Source of the DNA: JAWLAT01 sp041395325
Lineage (GTDB): Bacteria > Pseudomonadota > Gammaproteobacteria > Xanthomonadales > SZUA-5
Direction of reading: 5' to 3'
DNA: 64,000 nucleotides
NCBI GenBank assembly: GCA_041395325.1
Contig: JAWLAT010000001.1
Location: 124,001 to 188,000 of the forward strand
A model generated the notes under the pieces. The model ran no database searches and had not been told where the DNA came from. It saw only the letters and a list, made by a program, of their open reading frames with translations. The position numbers and the translations under genes are program-made. Within the stretch, counting starts at the first letter, position 1; each line of letters opens with the position of its first letter. Shown piece by piece: positions 60,289 through 64,000 of the stretch.

Positions 60289-63132
60289 GTGCCGAGGGGT
60301 TTGTGCCGATGGTTGCGGAGCTGGATGGTCTGCGGGCTGGTGCTGCTGGTGCCGGCCGCTCAGGCGCTGCCGATGGGTGATCCGCCGGTTGTGCGTCACG
60401 CCTCCGAGCTCTATGCCGATGCTCAGGCTTTTGCCATCGTCCAGGACCACCGCGGGATGGTTTACATCGGCCATGCCGAGGGCTTGCTCAGCTTTGATGG
60501 TGAGCGTTGGGCCTTGCTGCCCCTGGCCAATGGCGACATGGTGCGCTCGTTGGCGTTGGCGCCTGACGGGCGGGTACTGATTGGCGGCTATGGGGCATTT
60601 GGCTATCTCGGCCTGGATGCCGATGGGCGCGATGCCTATGTTGATCTGAGCGCCAGGGCCAGCGAGTTTCTGCAAGGCCGTGAGCTGGCCGACATCTGGG
60701 ATGTGGTCAGCGCGCCCGAAGGCGTCTACTTCCGCGCCCTGCGGGACGTATTCCTGTGGGAGCCGGCCAGCGACCGCTTGCGCCATTGGTACCACGCTGG
60801 CCGCTTTGGCATGTTGCGGCCTGATCCCGAGGGCACGTTGTTGCAGTTTCGCGGGGAAGGCTTGCGCCGCTTTGACGGGCAACAGTGGCAACCGCTGCCG
60901 GCGACGAGCGAATTGCAGGATCTGGTCTTCGCCGCGCTGCCGGTGCCCTTGGCGGCCGCACCCGTTGGCAGCGACCGCGGCGGTGGATATCTGACGCAGG
61001 GCGCAGACGGTCGTTGGTGGCGAATCATCGGCGATCGGCTGTGGCCGCAAGCGATGCCCGCGGGACTGCCGGATTCTTCATTGTTCGAACACGGCCTCGG
61101 TCTGACCGACGGCAGCCTGGCGCTGGCGGGCGGCGATGGCGCGCTCTATCTGGTGGATGCGCAACTGCAGCATTGGCGGTCACTGCCGATCGATTCCGGG
61201 TTTCTCTCCGGCATCGTGGCGGCGCTGGGTGGGGGGCTGCTGATTGCCGCCGACGGCGGCTTTTTTCACGTCGACTGGCCGGGCGAATGGACGCTGATCG
61301 ATGCCCGCCATGGCCTGCGGGGCAATCTGATGTCGATGGCGCGCTGGCGCGGGCAGACCTGGCTGCTGACCTCGGCCGGTTTGTCGAGATTGCATGCCGA
61401 AGCCGGCGAACAGATCCGGCTCGAGGCGCTGTCCTGGGCGGGTTCGACTGGTCTGAATGCGCTGCAGGCGCTGGATGAGGAGCGGGCTCTGCTGGCCGAG
61501 GATCATCGATTGTTGCTGCTGCAGGGCGAACACGTTGAGCGGATCAGCGACGAGTTGGTCTATCCGCGTGAATTCCTGCCCTCGCGCCACCATCCTGGCC
61601 GCTACTACATCGCCACCGAACTGGGTCTGCGCCATGTGGATGTTGCGGGTGCGCAGATCCAGCTGTCACCGCCTTTTCCCGATGAGCGGGAGATTCGGGT
61701 CGTTGGCATCGCTGAAACGGGGCCGGATGAGGTGTGGTTTGGCTCCATCAGACATGGCTTGTGGCAAGTGCGCTATGACGGCCAAGGGCTGATCGTCTCG
61801 GCCCAGGCGTTTGCGCTGCCGGAGCACACACCACAGCCGGCGACGGCGATCAACGACGCGGCCTTGCTGTCGACGCTGGGGCCCGGACGCTGGATGGTCG
61901 GAACGGAGCGAGGCGACTTTCTGTGGCAGGACGGGCAATGGCAGCCGACCCGGCTGGGGCCGCTGGTGGGTCAGGGCGACGACCTGCTGACACGACTGCA
62001 GGGCAGCGATGGCCGCCTCTGGGCCTACGGCGCCGGTGGGATCTGGCACCGTCCCGTAGAGGCCGAATGGCGGGAACTGCGTTTGCGCCATCTCCGTCGG
62101 GGCCAGTTGCTGGCTCACTACATCGAGGGTGATGGTGCGCTGACACTGGTGGCATCCCATCAGTTGTTGCTGTTTCGACCGCGACCGGATCTGGCTGAGC
62201 GGTCGGACAGCGGCGTGCCAGGCGTGCGTCTGACGGCGGTGCAGCAGGTCTTTCCGAACGGTGCGGCGCAACCATTGGAGCTGCAGACAGCACCGGCATC
62301 GCTGCAGGCCGGCGACTATGCATTGTCCTTCCAGTTTGCGCTGCCTGAGATGTCGGTACCGGGTGGCGCGCGCTATCGGGCCCGGCTGGAGGGCTACAAC
62401 GAACCCTGGTCGGAGTGGTCGCGGACCCGGGCATTTGCCTATTCCCGTTTGCGTCCAGGCGACTATGTGCTGCAGGTGCAGGCACGCGATGCCGCCGGGC
62501 GCGAATCGTCCATCGAGCCCTACCGATTCAGTATCCAGCCTCCCTGGTACGCACGCGGGTGGGTGGCGGCACTCGCCTTCGTGCTGGCGCTCTTGCTGGC
62601 CGCGTGGCTGCTGCGCTGGTTCGTCCGCCGTCGTCTGCACCGTCTGCAGGCCGAGCGCGAGCGGCTGGCGGAGCTGGTCGCCGAGCGCACCCGTGAGCTG
62701 GCCACGGCCAACCGTCAGCTGCAGCAGATCGCGCACCTGGACGGCCTTACCGGCATCGCCAATCGTCGTCGGCTCGACGACCACCTGGAACAGATCTGGC
62801 GCCAGGCCTGTGCCGCCGGGACGCGGGTGGCGTTGCTGGCTGCCGCAGTCCGCGAAGCCGACGATCTGCTGGCGCGCTTCGGCGGCGAGGAATTCCTGGT
62901 GGTCTTGCCGGGTCTGGACAGCGCGGCGGCCAGCCGGCTGGCCAACGATCTGCGCCAGCAAGTCGAAGCGGCCGCTCTGGGGGCCACCGTCTCCATCGGT
63001 GTGGCCAGCCACTACGCCCCCGACAGCACCCTGCAGGCGCTGCTGCAGGCCGCCGATCAGGCGCTTTATGCGGCCAAGGACAGTGGTCGCAATCGGGTCG
63101 CAAGTGCGCCGGATTCGCCAGCGATCGCCTGA
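60289..63132 (+). CDS. propeller/Y_Y_Y membrane sensor with an internally deleted GGDEF domain
   Basis: A 947-residue protein: signal peptide (WMVCGLVLLVPAAQALP), periplasmic sensor propellers (about 35-650, repeats like FAIVQDHRGMVYIGHAEGLL), a Y_Y_Y domain (about 655-755, RARLEGYNEPWSEWSRTRAF), one transmembrane helix (VAALAFVLALLLAAWLLRWF), a coiled coil, and a GGDEF domain. The last has LDGLTGIANRRRLDDHL and FGGEEFLVVLPG, but RVALLAAAVREADDLLARFG joins directly where about 28 residues with the metal-binding D-x-D-x-F-K and N-D-x-x-G-H are expected. Diguanylate cyclase activity is therefore doubtful. It stands alone. Confidence 0.88.
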   Translation: MPRGLCRWLRSWMVCGLVLLVPAAQALPMGDPPVVRHASELYADAQAFAIVQDHRGMVYIGHAEGLLSFDGERWALLPLANGDMVRSLALAPDGRVLIGGYGAFGYLGLDADGRDAYVDLSARASEFLQGRELADIWDVVSAPEGVYFRALRDVFLWEPASDRLRHWYHAGRFGMLRPDPEGTLLQFRGEGLRRFDGQQWQPLPATSELQDLVFAALPVPLAAAPVGSDRGGGYLTQGADGRWWRIIGDRLWPQAMPAGLPDSSLFEHGLGLTDGSLALAGGDGALYLVDAQLQHWRSLPIDSGFLSGIVAALGGGLLIAADGGFFHVDWPGEWTLIDARHGLRGNLMSMARWRGQTWLLTSAGLSRLHAEAGEQIRLEALSWAGSTGLNALQALDEERALLAEDHRLLLLQGEHVERISDELVYPREFLPSRHHPGRYYIATELGLRHVDVAGAQIQLSPPFPDEREIRVVGIAETGPDEVWFGSIRHGLWQVRYDGQGLIVSAQAFALPEHTPQPATAINDAALLSTLGPGRWMVGTERGDFLWQDGQWQPTRLGPLVGQGDDLLTRLQGSDGRLWAYGAGGIWHRPVEAEWRELRLRHLRRGQLLAHYIEGDGALTLVASHQLLLFRPRPDLAERSDSGVPGVRLTAVQQVFPNGAAQPLELQTAPASLQAGDYALSFQFALPEMSVPGGARYRARLEGYNEPWSEWSRTRAFAYSRLRPGDYVLQVQARDAAGRESSIEPYRFSIQPPWYARGWVAALAFVLALLLAAWLLRWFVRRRLHRLQAERERLAELVAERTRELATANRQLQQIAHLDGLTGIANRRRLDDHLEQIWRQACAAGTRVALLAAAVREADDLLARFGGEEFLVVLPGLDSAAASRLANDLRQQVEAAALGATVSIGVASHYAPDSTLQALLQAADQALYAAKDSGRNRVASAPDSPAIA

Positions 63133-63231
63133 GCCACGGAGGCCGGATCAAGACTGGCGCATGGGCGTTTCCAGATCCGTCCATTAGACTTGCATGCTCC
63201 GATGCGTGCCCTCCCTTTGCGAACCTGACCG

Positions 63232-64000
63232 ATGTCACTCAGCGATCAGCTGCAGCACCTGTGGTTTCCCCAGCTGGGTGTGCGTGGCGCCTATGTGCGT
63301 CTGCAGGAGAGCCTGCACGACATGCCTGGCCACGCCAACGGCGAAGCGAGTGTGCGTCCCTTGCTGGGTTCGGCGGTCGCTGCCGCCGCCCTGCTGCAAG
63401 GCAATCTGAAGTCGGACACGCGGCTGCGCCTGCAATTGCAGGGCGATCAGGTGCTGCGTCTGCTGTTTGCCGAGTGCAACGCCGAGGGTGAACTGCGCGG
63501 CTTGTTGCGCTTGGCCGATGGCCATGCGCAAGTGCCGCCGTTGGCCGAACTGGACAGCAACACGGTGCTGGCCATCACGCTGGATCCGGCCAGTGGTGGC
63601 TCGCGTTACCAGGCGCTGGTCCCGCTGCTGGGCGATCGGCTGGACGAGGCACTGGGACATTACTTCGAACAGTCCGAGCAGCTGCCCACCCGCCTGCTGT
63701 TGGCCGCCGACCAGCACGGAGCTACCGGACTGATGCTGCAGCGAATGCCGGGCAGTGGTGGCAGCAGCGAGCTGTTGGACGAAGACGGCTGGCCACGGTT
63801 GGGCGTGTTGCTGGACACCCTGCAGGACGAGGAGTTGCTGCAGACCGAGCCAGCGCTGCTCTGGCACCGGCTCTTCCACGAAGAACAGTTGGAAGTGCGC
63901 GCAGGGCGTCGATTGCGCTTTGGCTGCAGCTGCTCGCGCGAGCGCGTCATCGAGATGTTCCGCGTGCTGGGGCTGGATGAGAGCATGGCGGCACTGCAGG
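63232..64000 (+). CDS. hslO: redox-regulated chaperone Hsp33, 5' part
   Basis: The frame from ATG 63232 (MSLSDQLQHLWFPQLG) is open to the end of the window, giving 256 residues of a protein normally about 290 long. The Hsp33 core has VRGAYVRLQESLHDM, AAALLQGNLKSDTRLRLQLQ and LLLAADQHGATGLMLQRMPG. The first zinc Cys pair is seen in FGCSCSRERVIEM; the second C-x-x-C pair lies beyond the edge. Oxidation releases zinc and turns on holdase activity in the known protein. It starts 100 bases after the GGDEF gene. Confidence 0.93.
   Translation, partial: MSLSDQLQHLWFPQLGVRGAYVRLQESLHDMPGHANGEASVRPLLGSAVAAAALLQGNLKSDTRLRLQLQGDQVLRLLFAECNAEGELRGLLRLADGHAQVPPLAELDSNTVLAITLDPASGGSRYQALVPLLGDRLDEALGHYFEQSEQLPTRLLLAADQHGATGLMLQRMPGSGGSSELLDEDGWPRLGVLLDTLQDEELLQTEPALLWHRLFHEEQLEVRAGRRLRFGCSCSRERVIEMFRVLGLDESMAALQ

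Overview
The window reads as chromosome of a GC-rich gammaproteobacterium, most likely of the order Lysobacterales (Xanthomonadales). This is inferred from the split class II ribonucleotide reductase (nrdJa/nrdJb), a tryptophanyl-tRNA synthetase with a C-terminal extension, an OxyR with the exact C199/C208 pair, a stand-alone LexA-controlled dnaE2, and secreted proteins ending in an F-x-x-G-F-E tail. Three single-base frameshifts break otherwise conserved reading frames, so either the assembly carries indel errors or these genes are decaying.

Left chromosomal part (1-43478). A class III cyclase fragment and a Nudix hydrolase are followed by a secreted propeller-like protein, a Xni-like flap nuclease and a large reprolysin-like secreted metalloprotease. 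Then come an RluA-type pseudouridine synthase, recQ and trpS in one overlapping operon, a YegP protein, a Pycsar-effector-like membrane protein, oxyR and trpE. A signalling block (14604-19588) holds an OmpR-type regulator, a coiled-coil gene, an OmpA-domain membrane protein, a hybrid kinase and an Hpt protein. Next are parE, a GPP34 protein, dapD-arsC-like-dapE, bfd and bfr, and dnaE2. The last stretch carries small stress or metal genes (DUF3060, VOC, HAD, PCu(A)C), a Deg-type protease, the nrdJa - unknown - nrdJb locus with a structured leader, and a vanadium haloperoxidase.

Integrated element (43972-55720). A functional tRNA-Ser(TGA) at 43882-43971 is the attachment site. The 11.7-kb element lies between the tRNA 3' end and a repeat of it at 55707-55720. 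All its genes point the same way (minus strand): tyrosine integrase, AlpA-like regulator, a replication module (O-like protein with five 23-bp iterons inside its gene, DnaC-like ATPase, HTH protein), then three small proteins, a lambda-gpE-type major capsid protein, a tail tape-measure protein and small downstream genes. No terminase, portal, other tail or lysis genes are visible. It therefore looks like a phage satellite carrying its own capsid and tape-measure genes, and it is the most interesting object here. A broken tRNA-Ser copy just upstream and a second tRNA 3' end just downstream each adjoin a hairpin-rich repeat whose stems differ by compensating changes.

Right chromosomal part (55924-64000). 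A membrane-anchored AraC regulator next to a class C beta-lactamase-like hydrolase, an OprP/OprO-type porin, a large propeller/Y_Y_Y membrane protein whose GGDEF domain has an internal deletion, and the 5' part of hslO (Hsp33), which runs off the window.
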